Assembly (NCBI RefSeq): GCF_042186555.1
Contig: NC_133328.1
Coordinates: forward strand, 502,393,993-502,457,992
Length of the DNA stretch: 64,000 nucleotides
Reading direction: 5' to 3'
Source of the DNA: Aquarana catesbeiana
Lineage: Eukaryota; Chordata; Amphibia; Anura; Ranidae
Position numbers and translations under genes: made by a program. The first letter of the stretch is position 1; each line of letters opens with the position of its first letter. Under the pieces are notes generated by a model. It was not told where the DNA came from. It saw nothing but the letters and a program-made list of their open reading frames with translations, and searched no databases. Of the stretch, positions 22,901 to 33,138 are shown piece after piece.

Positions 22901-23830
22901 ACTAGGGGCAATTAAACTTTTCACATTGATGTTGTATTATGTATATATTATATATAATTTATTCATGTATTTTGATATGTATGATTATGCCCTCGCATCG
23001 TGATTTTCTGTTGTTGATGATATTAACTAATATATAGTGTATATTTTATAGTATATTTTATAGTACTGTTCGCATAGGTACTTTTTAAATAAGTTTTAAT
23101 TACATATGACAAGAATTCTTTTATTTAGATTTACATTAATTCTCTATGTTTATTTGTACTAAACACCATTTTAGGATGCTGTTGCTATATAACCCCCTCC
23201 GTCTTGTAGATACCTCTTGCTGTGTACTTCGTGCTCCTGGTCTGTTATGATGCCATTGGTTCATAGACAGGAGGGGCAGGGGGTTTGAGCATATATTATC
23301 ACTAAAGGAGATGAGGGTGTTACCTGAAGAAGGAGGCCACGCCTCCGAAACATGTTGTCCTAGCAATTGCATGAAGCTTACGAGAGGAGTCAGCTGCATC
23401 ACTGTGCATCCCCTCCCTGTCCACGAGTGACGTCAGGCAGCGCCGGCTGGTCCATGCGAGTGCTTTGGGCGGTGTGTGTTACAAGGAAGCAGGCAGTCTG
23501 TGCTTACTGGAATACTTTACCATGCTGCTAGTTGCTGTGAGCTAACTGATCCCTACAGACCAGGAGAGGAGGCTATTATGGAGCTGTTTATGCCATTTAA
23601 CGCTGGATGTTTGTGAGTGCAACCCTCATTTTTTATACACTTATCTTCATCTATTAAACGATAACACACTAGCGCTCTCTCTTGTTTTTATATATTTTCA
23701 GAATCATGTCTACCACCCAGTGGACTTTTGGGAGAGCTGCAACACCTAAAGCGAGGAATATACATACAGAATGTTTACTGTTGGAATAGGTATAGTGGGG
23801 ACAGTGCTAAACTTGGTTTGTTGTGTGTGT
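22554..23830. mobile_element. 1.28-kb insertion with long inverted arms and 16-bp target duplication
   Basis: The direct repeat TTAAACCAACACAAAT occurs at 22538-22553 and again at 23831-23846, framing the insertion inside a family P element. Within it, 22551-22900 and 23346-23697 are inverted copies of each other with few differences. The spacer is AT-rich (22901-23345) and a 133-bp single-copy tail (23698-23830) follows the second arm. No reading frame fits a transposase. A 16-bp duplication is longer than that of common cut-and-paste transposons and is more typical of target-primed retroposition, but the arms look transposon-like. I cannot name the family. Confidence 0.8.
23346..23697. repeat. 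Right inverted arm
   Basis: Runs from 'cgaaacatgttgtcctagc' to 'cttgtttttatatatttt'. It pairs with 22551-22900; a transcript across both would form a very long hairpin. Confidence 0.9.
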
Positions 23831-24037
23831 TTAAACCAACACAAATGGCCTGGTCATTAAGGGGGGTAAATTCTTCCGAGGCTGAAGTGGATAATGTGTA
23901 AGGTAGCTGTGCAAAATAAAAACTTAAGCCTCGTACACACGATCGGATTTTCCGCAGACAAAACTTTTGTCCGAAGGGCGTTGGCCAGGAACTTGTCTTG
24001 CATACAAACAGCAAGGAAATGTCGGACAACAAACACG

Positions 24038-24070
24038 ACATACATACATACATACATACATACATACATA
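24038..24070. repeat. (TACA)n microsatellite
   Basis: About eight 'tacatacatacatacatac' units inside the Harbinger-derived element. Confidence 0.9.
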
Positions 24071-24242
24071 GTGACATACTACATGGTTTTTCAGCTCTTT
24101 AACGCCACCCTTTGGGCTTCTTCTGCTAATTTCATGTTAGTAGTCATTTAGTGAGTGTTGATTCTCGCTTTCCATTTCGCGCTTTTCAGTTCGTTTCTGA
24201 ACGGCCATTCGTCAACCAGCCATGTTGTGGAATCAGAGGAGA

Positions 24243-24440
24243 TAATGTGTATTATTGGCCTTGAAGTTATTGCTTTGGCCCAAGTTCAGTCCAGGAACAG
24301 GAGGAGGAGAATTTCTTGGACCAAAAATTGATTGCTTTATTAATCTTCAGGAGAATAATCCAGGTGATTTTCGGAATTATCTCCAGATGACAAACCCCTG
24401 CTTTCACCAACTCTTGGCATTGTTGACTTTTATTTTATTT
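24243..24440 (+). pseudogene. N-terminal Harbinger transposase relic
   Basis: The frame from about 24255 contains PGDFRNYLQMTNPCFHQLL, which fits the pattern D-x-x-x-F-x-N-Y-L-R-M-T-P-x-x-F-x-x-L-L seen upstream of the catalytic domain in HARBI1-like transposases. Only about 60 residues remain. The frame then runs into AT-rich sequence and none of the catalytic acidic residues are found downstream. It sits inside inverted ends compatible with a Harbinger element. Identification rests on this one motif. Confidence 0.55.
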
Positions 24441-25394
24441 TTTGGTTGAATAATGATTTGATTTGGTATGTTTTCTATATTTTTTGGATGCATAGAATGC
24501 ACTTTTTGGTTATGTTCTATTGGCAAATAGCATGTCTAATGTTATTTGTTTTCTTTTTTTAATGCACAATAAAAAAATTATGGAGAATAATACTTGGCTA
24601 TATGTTTTACTTCAAATGACAGTTTGGGAGTAGCCAGTTACATTTAAAAAAATACAATGTAAAATTAACAAGGGACATCAACATATCATTGTATCTATGA
24701 TCCTAAAAAACTACGGGATAATGGTGTTGTTGTAACTTGCACCAAAAAATAACAAGCATAATAATATTATTCTTGATATCACTAGAAAAAAAAAGCCTTT
24801 GAAAATGTGTTTGCAATAACTCCATCAATATCACCAGCAAAGCAACTTCATTATTATCCCATTAAAGAAGAAGAGAATTGTGTGCTGCATTTTAAGATTT
24901 CATAATTTGCCGTGTCACGAATATTAATTCTCCATTACGAAAGCTAGTTTACAAGACCGACCCCTTCTGGCTCGTCCTTGCTTCCGAGCATGCGTATTTG
25001 TACTTTGGACTTTTGTCCAACAGACTTGTGTACACACGCTCGGAAAATCCGACAACAGACATTTGTCTGTGGAAAATTTTAAAGCCTGCCATCCAACATT
25101 TGACCGTTGTAAATCAGACAACAATTGTCCGATGGAGTGTACAAACGGTTGGATTTTCTGCCAACAGGCTGTCATCACACAATTCCCTTTGGAAAATCCG
25201 ATTGTATGTATAAGGCTTAATACCCAAATTCACCAAATCAACTCTGCTTTGGTGATAGTGGACAACACAACATGAGAGTCAATGTAGAACACAGTGGGTA
25301 AAATTCATAAAGGGGGTACTAGACACCCTTTAAAACTCTGTCAGATGCAACACCAAAATTGTCAGTGCTTTTGGTGATATCATATGCCTGTCAC

Positions 25395-26880
25395 TAGACA
25401 TGGGCCAACCACCCCCCTGTTTGGTTCACAGCAGAACTCCCGAACAGGGGAAAAGTTCTAACCCAAATGGGAAACCCCATTGAAGTCCATGGAAGTCAAA
25501 CAGGGAAAATGAAAAGTGCCCAGGGTACTGGGGGACATGAATCAATGTAAACACATTTTTTAAAAATTATAATTTTTCCAGGAGCAGTGATTATAATTAT
25601 GCTTAAAGTGTACAATAAAAATGAAAAATTCCTTTAAATATAGTGCCTGGGGGGCACTGCCTGTAAAGTGGCGCATCTGTAGCATGTACAGAACATGCTG
25701 CAACCCTTATCTGGGCATGCAGCCTGGCAGGTCAAGAACAGGGGGGATGAGCAATGCCCACATGCCCTTAACATGGGGGGGTGGGTGCTTTGAGGTGGGG
25801 GGCCCCGAAGCACCTTGTCCCTATGTTGATGGCGACAAGGGACTCATCCCCACAACCATGGCTGATGCCTGTGGGGATCTGCGGGCGGTGGTCTTATCGG
25901 AATTTTACCAGGAGGCCTCCAGGTCCTGCCCCCCCATGTGAATGAGTATTGGGTACATATTATCCCTACCCATTCACCAAAAAAGTGTAAAAAAAATAGA
26001 AACCCTGTCCCCCGATGTAAATCCATTGTTAATTACACCGCCCGCCGTCCCGAAAAAAAAAAAAGCAATCCACCTTCAAGGATGCTGCCTGCCAAATGTC
26101 TCCTCTGTGCTGTGACAGTTCTTATATAGGAAGGACGGGGCCACCTGCCAAAGTCACCTGGTGGCCCTGCCCCCTTGTAACATCACAGACTGGTGCATGC
26201 TGGGCCGGTGATGTCACAGTGGTGGTGCCACCAGGTGACATTGTCAGGTGGCCCCGCCCTTACCTATATAAGAACTGTCAAAGCACAGAGGAGGCATTTG
26301 GCAGCGTGCATCCCAGAAGGTAAGAGCATTTATTTTTTTTTTTTTCGGGTAGGCAATATTTTTTAATAAAGGATTTGTCAAAAACTTGTCTCCTGTTTTT
26401 TATTTTTTTTGTACAATTTTTTTGTGAATACTATGTACCATATACTCATTCACATAAGAGGGCGTGATCTTGGGGCTCCTGTATTAAAGGGGGCTTCCAG
26501 ATTCTGATAAGCCCACTGCCCACAGACCCCCACAGCCATTGGTCACGGTTGTGGGGAAGAGGCCCTTGTCCCCCTCCCCATGAGGGGCAAGCGGCCTGGT
26601 ATGGATAAGGAGGGGGAGCTCTCGCTTGTCCCCCCTTTCCTGGCCTGCCAGGCTGCTTGCTCAGATAAGGGTCTGGTATGAATTTTGGGGGGGACCTCAC
26701 GCTATTTTTCTTTTTACATTTTGGTGTGGAGTTTCCCTTTAAAATCCATGTCAGACCCAAAGGGCCTGGTATGGATTTTGGGAGGGACCCCATGCTGTCT
26801 TTTTTTTATTTTGGCATGGAGTTCCCCTTTAAAACCATACCAGACCCAAAGAGGGAGAACCCAAGCCAATTTTTTTCATT
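25395..26880. repeat. Family F hAT-like repeat, copy 3, left part
   Basis: The left terminus 'tagacatgggccaaccaccc' is a mutated form of 'tagggatgagccgaacaccc' (57270, 34287). The interior has the family modules. The right part resumes at 30545 after an L2 insertion. Near its middle is a GC-rich palindrome (26115-26278). No coding frame. Confidence 0.7.
26115..26278. repeat. 164-bp near-palindrome with mirrored TATATA motifs
   Basis: The left arm acagttcttatatagg...ggggccacctg pairs with the right arm caggtggccccgcccttacctatataagaactgt-type sequence. Each arm carries a TATA-like 'tatata' facing outward, so the unit resembles a divergent promoter. Function is inferred from shape only. Confidence 0.75.
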
Positions 26881-26892
26881 GATTTTTCATCT

Positions 26893-26912
26893 ATATTATT
26901 ATTATTATTATA
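26893..26912. repeat. (ATT)n L2 tail microsatellite
   Basis: Short trinucleotide run at the LINE 3' end, read on the minus strand as (AAT)n. It marks the insertion boundary. Confidence 0.85.
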
Positions 26913-27109
26913 CAGAATTTATATAGCGCCAACAGTTTGCACAGCACTTTACAACATGGGGCAGACAGTACACTTACAATACAAATCAATACAGGAGGGA
27001 TCAGAGGGCCCTGCTCGTTAGAGCTTACAATCTAGAAGGGAGGGTCAAGTGGAAACAAAAGGTAATAACTGTGGGGGATGAGCTGATGGAAAAAATGAAA
27101 ATACAGTTG

Positions 27110-27340
27110 TTAGGTGTGGGTAGGATAGGCTTCTCTGAAGAGAAGGGTTTTCAGGGATTGTCTGAAAGCTAATAAAGTAGGAGATAAGCGGACAGATTGG
27201 GGTAGGGCATTCCATAGGATTAGAGAGGCTTTGGAAAAGGCCTGGAGGCGAGCATGGGAGGAGGTGACAAGGGAGCTAGAGAGCAGGAGGTCTTGAGAGG
27301 AACAAAGAGAGCGAGTAGGTTGGTATTTAGAGACTAAGCT
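27110..27340 (-). pseudogene. C-terminal segment of L2 ORF2 in a shifted frame
   Basis: After the ORF2 stop, a different frame stays open to a TAA at 27110-27112. It carries the conserved end of L2/CR1 ORF2 (SSLVSKYQPTRSL near the start, LWNALPQSVR in the middle, FREAYPTHT at the end). One indel near 27335-27345 separates it from the main ORF. Confidence 0.85.
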
Positions 27341-30300
27341 AGAAATGTATCTGGGGCGAAATTGTGGATGGCTTTGTACGTAGTTGTTAGAATTTTGAAT
27401 TTAATTTTTTGGCCGAGTGGAAGCCAGTGGAGGGATTGACAGAGAGGAGTGGCAGACACAGAGCGATTGGTAAGGTGGATGAGTCTGGCAGCGGCATTCA
27501 TAATGGATTGAAGAGGTGATAGACTATGTAGAGGTAAGCCAATGAGAAGGGAGTTGCAGTAGTCGAGGCGAGAGATGACTAACAAGTGAATTAAGAGCTT
27601 TGTGGTGTCATTGGTTAGAAAGGGGCGTATTTTGGAGATGTTGCAGAGGTTGAGGCGGCAGGATTTGGACAGTGATTGGATGTGTTGCTTGAAAGAGAGT
27701 TCAGAGTCTAGGACTACACCTAGAACCTTGGCATGTGGGCATGGGCTTATAGTTATGCCATCGATTTTGACAGAGAGATCAGGGGAAGAGGCATATGGGG
27801 GAGGAAAAATTATAAGTTCGGTTTTGGCTAGATTGAGTTTAAGGAAGTGGTGTGACATCCAGACTGATATATCTGAGAGTAAATTACTGATACGTGAGGA
27901 GACAGAGGGAGTGAGCTGAGGGGTAGAGAAATAGATTTGGGTGTCATCAGCGTAGAGGTGGTATTGGAAGCCATGGGAGGCTATCAGTTGACCCAGGGAG
28001 GCGGTGTAGACTGAAAATAGTAGAGGTCCAAGAACAGAACCCTGAGGGACCCCAACAGAGAAAGGAAGAGGAGAGGAGGAAGTAGAGTTATAAGAAACGC
28101 TAAAGGTGCGGTTGGATAAGTAGGAAGAGAACCAGCAAAGTGTACAGTCATGGAGACCAAAGGCGTGTAGTTTTTTGAGGAGGAGGGGGTGGTCAACCGT
28201 ATCAAAGGCAGCAGAGAGGTCCAGGAGTAGGAGTACAGAAAAGTGTCTATTGGTTTTGGCCGTTAGTAGATTGTTTGTTAGTTTTAGGAGAGCAGTTTCT
28301 GTGGAGTGTTGAGGACGAAATCCAGACTGAAGGGGATCAAGAAGGCCATTATCAGCAAGGTGGACGCTCAGTCGGTTGTAGACCAGATGTTTGAGGAGTT
28401 TGGATAAGAAGGGGAGCAAGGAGATGGGGCGTAGGTTGTTAAGATTGGATGGGTCCAGTGAGGGCTTTTTAAGTATGGGTCTGACAAGTGCATGTTTTAG
28501 AGAGTTAGGGAAGATGCCAGAAGAGAGGGAGAGATTGAAGATGTGGGTTAGAGAGTGTAGTATAGGGCCAGAGGGTGAACGTAGCATTGGTGAGGGAACA
28601 GGATCCAGAGGGCAGGTGGTAAGGTGGACATTAGCAAGTAGTTTAGCAACTTCGTCTGTAGTGGTGGGGTTGAAAGAGGGAAATAATGATTGTGCCTGTG
28701 GGCATGAAGTGTAAAGCGTGGAGGGTGTCGGCACAGTAGAGATCTCAGCGCGAATAGCATCAATCTTCTGTTTGAAGTGATTGGTGATCTCCTGTGCAGT
28801 GAGTGAGTTGGCGGGGGGAGGCGGTGGAGGACGAAGTAGAGAGTTGAAGGTGGAGAAGAGTTGACGGGGACAGGATGATAAGTTGCTAATGAGAGTGGTA
28901 AAATAGGTCTGCTTGGCAGAGAGGAGGCTGGAATTGTATTTTTGGAGGGCACATTTATATTGGTTGAAATCTCTCTGGGACTTAGTCTTACGCCACAGGC
29001 ATTCAAGAGCACGACTACATTTTTTCAGACTTCTAGTATCATCTCTTTGCCAAGGTTGAAGGGGTCTGGGCTTGATTCTGTGTGTAGTGAGGGGGGCAAG
29101 TGAGTTCAGTGAAGCTAGAAGTGAAGCGTTGTACACAGAAGTGGCTAGGTTGGTGCAGGATAGGGGTGAGATTTTGTCGTAGAGGTTGTTGATAGCAGAG
29201 TAGAGAAGAGAAGGGTTGAGATGATGTAGGTTTCTGCGGGTAACTTTTAGATGGTTGGAAGGAGAGGAGGTAAAGGAAAGGGAGAGAGTGAAAGTAATAA
29301 GGTAGTGATCAGAGAGAGGCAATGGATAGTTGGAGAGGGTGCATGGAGTGCAAAGGTGAGAGAACACGAGGTAAAGGATATTGCCTTCCGAGTGAGTTGG
29401 AGCATGTATCCACTGTTTCAGGTCAAAGGAGGATGTTAGGCTAAGAAGTTTGGAAGTGGAAGGAGTGTTAGTATTAATAGGGATGTTGAAGTCCCCGAGA
29501 ATGATAGTGGGGATTTCAGAAGAAAGAAAGTAGGGTAGCCAGGCAGAGAAGTCTTCAAGAAAGGTTGATACTGGTCCAGGGGGCCTGTAGTTTACAGCTA
29601 TCCTTAGAGAAATTGGAGTGAAAAGACGAATACAGTGTGCTTTGAAAGAGGAGAGTGACAGAGAGGGAGGTGGCTGAAGTACCTGAAAGGTGCTATGTGG
29701 GGCTAGAAGGATTCCGACACCTCCTCCCTTACGTCCGCTGGATCTGGGGGAGTGAGTCCAGAGAAGACCATGGGATAGGGCAGCAGAAGATGCAGTGTCG
29801 GATTCGTGGAGCCAGGTTTCAGTAATGGTGAGTAGGTTAAATGAGTTGGCAATAAAGAGGTCATGGAGAGAGGTGAGTTTGTTGCATACAGAGTGGGAGT
29901 TCCAAAGGGCACAAGAGAAAGGGAGTCTGGTTTTGGGAAGAATAGAAATGGGAACTGAATTGTGTTGATTGCGGCTGCTGCCAGAGGGTGCAGGGTGATG
30001 GGTGCATGGGGTATAGTTAAATGATGGAGGCCCAGGGTTTGGGGATATATCTCCAGAGGTTAGGAGAAGCAAGAGGGTGAGGGACGTAATATGGGAGCGG
30101 GATTTATATGAAGGGACATGCCCCAGGGTCTTAGAGATTTTTAGTGTGTGTTGATTTAGAATTAGCAGGAGTTGGTGGGTGCAGTAATAAGGACAGGACA
30201 GAATTGAGGGTGATATATATATGCTGTGGGGGGGAGAAGAGGGGTGAAGGAGAGATAGTTTTAGGATGGAGGACAGAGTTGTCAAAAGCAGTGGTAGAGA

Positions 30301-30345
30301 AAGCATGTTACAAGGAAAAAGAGCTAAAGGAGTATACAAGTTCAC
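27334..30345 (-). CDS. L2 LINE ORF2: APE endonuclease and reverse transcriptase, 1003 codons
   Basis: It encodes the enzyme for target-primed reverse transcription. The endonuclease has ITETW (Glu176), GDFN (Asp285, Asn287) and SDH (Asp346, His347). The RT has LLDLSAAFD (Asp709), VPQGSVLGPLL and the active site YADD (798-801). There are no stops across 1003 codons. Two oddities stand out. The residue usually Asp in the I-L-D-L-V-F motif before SDH is Tyr (about 325), matching the position of APE1 Asp283. The frame also ends at APDTFLA, whereas the expected C-terminal part continues in another frame down to a stop at 27110, so a small frameshift truncates about 80 residues. A 2A-like motif GDISPNPGP lies at residues 98-106. 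Confidence 0.9.
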   Translation of the reverse strand: MNLYTPLALFPCNMLSLPLLLTTLSSILKLSLLHPSSPPHSIYISPSILSCPYYCTHQLLLILNQHTLKISKTLGHVPSYKSRSHITSLTLLLLLTSGDISPNPGPPSFNYTPCTHHPAPSGSSRNQHNSVPISILPKTRLPFSCALWNSHSVCNKLTSLHDLFIANSFNLLTITETWLHESDTASSAALSHGLLWTHSPRSSGRKGGGVGILLAPHSTFQVLQPPPSLSLSSFKAHCIRLFTPISLRIAVNYRPPGPVSTFLEDFSAWLPYFLSSEIPTIILGDFNIPINTNTPSTSKLLSLTSSFDLKQWIHAPTHSEGNILYLVFSHLCTPCTLSNYPLPLSDHYLITFTLSLSFTSSPSNHLKVTRRNLHHLNPSLLYSAINNLYDKISPLSCTNLATSVYNASLLASLNSLAPLTTHRIKPRPLQPWQRDDTRSLKKCSRALECLWRKTKSQRDFNQYKCALQKYNSSLLSAKQTYFTTLISNLSSCPRQLFSTFNSLLRPPPPPPANSLTAQEITNHFKQKIDAIRAEISTVPTPSTLYTSCPQAQSLFPSFNPTTTDEVAKLLANVHLTTCPLDPVPSPMLRSPSGPILHSLTHIFNLSLSSGIFPNSLKHALVRPILKKPSLDPSNLNNLRPISLLPFLSKLLKHLVYNRLSVHLADNGLLDPLQSGFRPQHSTETALLKLTNNLLTAKTNRHFSVLLLLDLSAAFDTVDHPLLLKKLHAFGLHDCTLCWFSSYLSNRTFSVSYNSTSSSPLPFSVGVPQGSVLGPLLFSVYTASLGQLIASHGFQYHLYADDTQIYFSTPQLTPSVSSRISNLLSDISVWMSHHFLKLNLAKTELIIFPPPYASSPDLSVKIDGITISPCPHAKVLGVVLDSELSFKQHIQSLSKSCRLNLCNISKIRPFLTNDTTKLLIHLLVISRLDYCNSLLIGLPLHSLSPLQSIMNAAARLIHLTNRSVSATPLCQSLHWLPLGQKIKFKILTTTYKAIHNFAPDTFLA
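30028..30057 (-). other. 2A-like motif at the ORF2 N terminus
   Basis: Residues 97-106 read SGDISPNPGP after a run of leucines. Virus-type 2A peptides end D-x-E-x-N-P-G-P, and 2A-like sequences are known at the N termini of L2/CR1/Rex1-type ORF2 proteins. Here the Glu is replaced by Ser, so ribosome-skipping activity is doubtful. Confidence 0.6.
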
Positions 30346-30544
30346 CTGATGTCTCTGTGCTGTTTTTCAAAGTGTTTATCTTGTGTCCCTTCGCTTTGTG
30401 CATTTGCTGAAGTGCAGAGTCAGAAGTACATTCCACTTATAGAAATTGCCACTTTGAGAAAGAGCCAAGTTGCAAATGTGTACCCCCTGCAAATGCTTCC
30501 CCCAAGAGAAGCTTATATATATACTGATAGGGGGTAGGGTGTGG

Positions 30545-30994
30545 GTATTGCTGGGAGCCGGCAATACATTACAGCCATGTAATGTTTAAATGACATTTTT
30601 TCCTTTAGAAATTTAATTTTGCTGTGGCACTGTTCTACACATCACACAGATGCGCCACTTTACAGGCAGACTAAGGGGACCCCTAGGCACAATATTTAAA
30701 GATATATTTTCTTTTTATTGTTTCACTTTAAGCATTATTAAAATCCCTGCTCCTGAAAAAAATGGTTGTTTTAAAAACTTTTTTTGCATTGATACATTTC
30801 CCCTGGGACAATACCCTGGTCCCCATACACTTTTTATGGCAATAACTTGTATATAAGCCTTTAAAATGAGCACTTTTGATTTTTCGTGTTCATGTCCCAT
30901 AAACTTTAATAGGGTTTGCATGTTAGCTCAAACTTTTTTCCTGTTCGCATGTTCTGGTGTGAACCGGATCGGGAGGGTGTTCGGCTCATCCCTA
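30545..30994. repeat. Family F hAT-like repeat, copy 3, right part
   Basis: It continues the copy begun at 25395. The blocks 'gcaatacattacagcc', 'actttacaggcagac' and 'aaaatccctgctcctg' are inverted relatives of the left-half modules. The terminus 'ggctcatcccta' ends at 30994. Confidence 0.75.
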
Positions 30995-32632
30995 ATCAAA
31001 AGCCTGTCATATAAGCCAGCAGAAAGATGACAGCATACACATCACAATGACCTTGATACAGCATGGACCCAAAATATTTTGTCTGCTCAGTACATGCTTT
31101 GTGGAAATCTCACCTGTCTGGCTAATGGCTGATCTTTATTCTTAGTTGTTTTGACATAAATTGTTGGAGTTATAAGTTGTAAATGGAAGATCTCCAGAAG
31201 GAACTTAAAAGTACACATCTGAAGATAAAAATATTAGATTGTCATTGCTGACTTGTGAATTCTCCAACTTGGGGTGACATCCAGATCTTGAAGAACAAGT
31301 GTAAACTGTGAAGGGGTAGGTTGAAGCACAGCTGAGCATACTGAGGATGCTAGCGGGGGGGGCAATTGGATTTTTGAGAAATGGAGAACTTTTTAATTTA
31401 GAAAGGGCTGATAATGTACAACCTCTATCCTATTTACAGAATTCAGAGCCTTCTGATGTCTTGATATGGTTCTCATGCCAAGATCAAATGGACTTGTTAG
31501 GGGTGCTGCCATGTATATTCCTTGTACTTAAGGGAAAAAGGTAAGGCAAGGCTTCCATTATTAAATAATTCATCTCAGCTCAACTGATAACAGAGTTGGG
31601 TCTAGTTCTCACACTGCCCTTAGCTTTTCGCAGATATTGAGTAGGGATATATATAAACATAAAAAATGTATATTGAGGAAGTTAGAGCTTTTGTCAGACA
31701 GCATTCTCTCGGGGACATATAGTGGGAGGTTATCTCCCCAACAGGACATTGGATAGCAGCAAAAACTGGTAAAAAAAAGCTGGAGTTACAGTTGAAGTGT
31801 GATTTTTTTTATTATGCAAAACCATTTATCCCAAAAGAAAAAAAAAACTATTGCTGTAACTGCTTGTGTAACTGCAGTGTTAGCTGGAGTTTGGATTGAA
31901 TTTATTAGTGTAGCTAAATCTGCTACTGCTAATACACAACACACTCTCCTCCACCCAGACTGACAATGCTTCTGTCCAAAGGTGCCTCTGTGTTCCTTCA
32001 TTCAGAGTGGGGGCACACAAATACAGGAGGTATGTTACAGGCCAGATAACAGAAAACTGAGGAAAAAAGACCAAAAAAAACCCAGCAGCCACCACATCTA
32101 AAGATTAGTAAGCTGCAATATATTCAGTTTTTGGTTTTGGATTTAATACTACTTTAAGCATATCACAAAATTCAGAACAGAATCTGATGTGTTGCATTTG
32201 AATCAACACTTGCTGATGTTTTATTAGCTAGATGAAATGTGCTGTACAGTGTTATTCCTTCTAGAATACGTCATGTTAATCATTTATTTCCTGCCAGTAC
32301 TAAGCTGCAGCAAAGATGGTAATAAGTCTCTCACAATTTGTTGGAGACCTCTAGCCAACTGTGTTTTTAGAGATGGATTTGTTCATGGCAGGTAGGCTTT
32401 TAGAACACAATTTTATCTTAATGGAGCTTAAGATATTTCTACAGAGCAAAGCTTTACTTCCTAGCAGGAGAATTTAGTTAGAACAGATTTGTGAGGATTT
32501 ACAAAATGATCTGTGTGGTTAAATAAATTTAATATTTTTGCTTTGATGGGATTAGGGTGCTATATGCACAGTTATCAGGGGTATATGACTAGTTCAATGA
32601 ATTTAATAAACAGATAGGGATGTGTACAAATA
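30995..32632. other. 1.6 kb without recognised feature
   Basis: AT-rich, with frames no longer than about 70 codons. No terminal repeats or known motifs were found. Confidence 0.4.
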
Positions 32633-33138
32633 CAGTGGGGGCGGAAAGTATTCAGACCCCCTTAAATTTTTCACTCTTTGTTATATTGCAGCCATTTGCT
32701 AAAATCATTTAAGTTCTTTTTTTTTCCTCATTATTGTACACACAGCACCCCATATTGACAGAAAAACACAGAATAATTGACATTTTTGCAGATTTATTAA
32801 AAAAGAAAAACTGAAATATCACATGGTCCTAAGTATTCAGACCCTTTGCTCAGTATTTAGTAGAAGCACCCTTTTGATCTAATACAGCCATGAGTCTTTT
32901 TGGGAAAGATGCAACAAGTTTTTTCACACCTGGATTTGGGGATCCTCTGCCATTCCTCCTTGCAGATCCTCTCAAGTTCTGTCAGGTTGGATGGTAAACG
33001 TTGGTGGACAGCCATTTTTAGATCTCTCCAGAGATGCTCAATTGGGTTTAAGTCAGGGCTCTGGCTGCGCCATTCAAGAACAGTCACAGAGTTGTTGTGA
33101 AGCCACGCCTTCATTATTTTAGCTGTATGCTTAGGGTA
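32633..33138 (-). pseudogene. Tc1/mariner transposon fragment (transposase C-terminal part)
   Basis: The element starts at a TA with 'cagtgggggcggaaagtatt', a typical Tc1-like terminal repeat of fish and frogs. The minus-strand frame contains PKHTAKIMKAWL, SPDLNPIEHLWRDLK (the last acidic residue of the DDE triad lies in PIEHLW) and LERICKEEWQRIPKSRCEK. Only the last 90 or so residues remain. A frameshift in an A run after SRCEK moves the true C terminus into another frame. The other two thirds of the gene and the opposite terminus are missing, replaced at about 33138 by 'ggtaaggtaaggtaag'. It is therefore dead. Tc1 transposase normally excises and inserts at TA dinucleotides. Confidence 0.9.

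Larger units (their letters stand above)
23924..25220. mobile_element. Harbinger-derived element, about 1.29 kb, TTA(A) flanks
   Basis: The left end GCCTCGTACACACGATCGG follows TTAA (23924-23927). The right end reads as the inverse (...CCGATTGTATGTATAAGGC) before TTAA (25217-25220). The terminal repeat resembles that of the short element at 35332-35765, which has a clear 3-bp TTA duplication of Harbinger type. Inside lies a fragment similar to the N-terminal part of Harbinger transposases (24243-24440). The DDE catalytic part is absent, so this copy cannot move itself. A (TACA)n microsatellite occupies about 24038-24070. Confidence 0.7.
26888..30480 (-). mobile_element. L2-clade LINE, nearly full length
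   Basis: Minus-strand element with ORF2 at 27334-30345 and a 3' end typical of L2. The terminal segment has 'gagcttacaatctag' and 'tatagcgcc' on the plus strand and ends in an (ATT)n run at 26893-26912, the microsatellite tail characteristic of L2. The 5' limit is uncertain (about 30400-30540). It is inserted in the middle of a family F repeat, so it is younger than that copy. No ORF1 is visible. Confidence 0.85.

Noticed and set aside
25387..31010. Target duplication for family F copy 3
   Set aside because: The 8 bases next to each end do not match; a loose 16-base similarity (atcatatgcctgtcac / atcaaaagcctgtcat) is too imperfect to claim.
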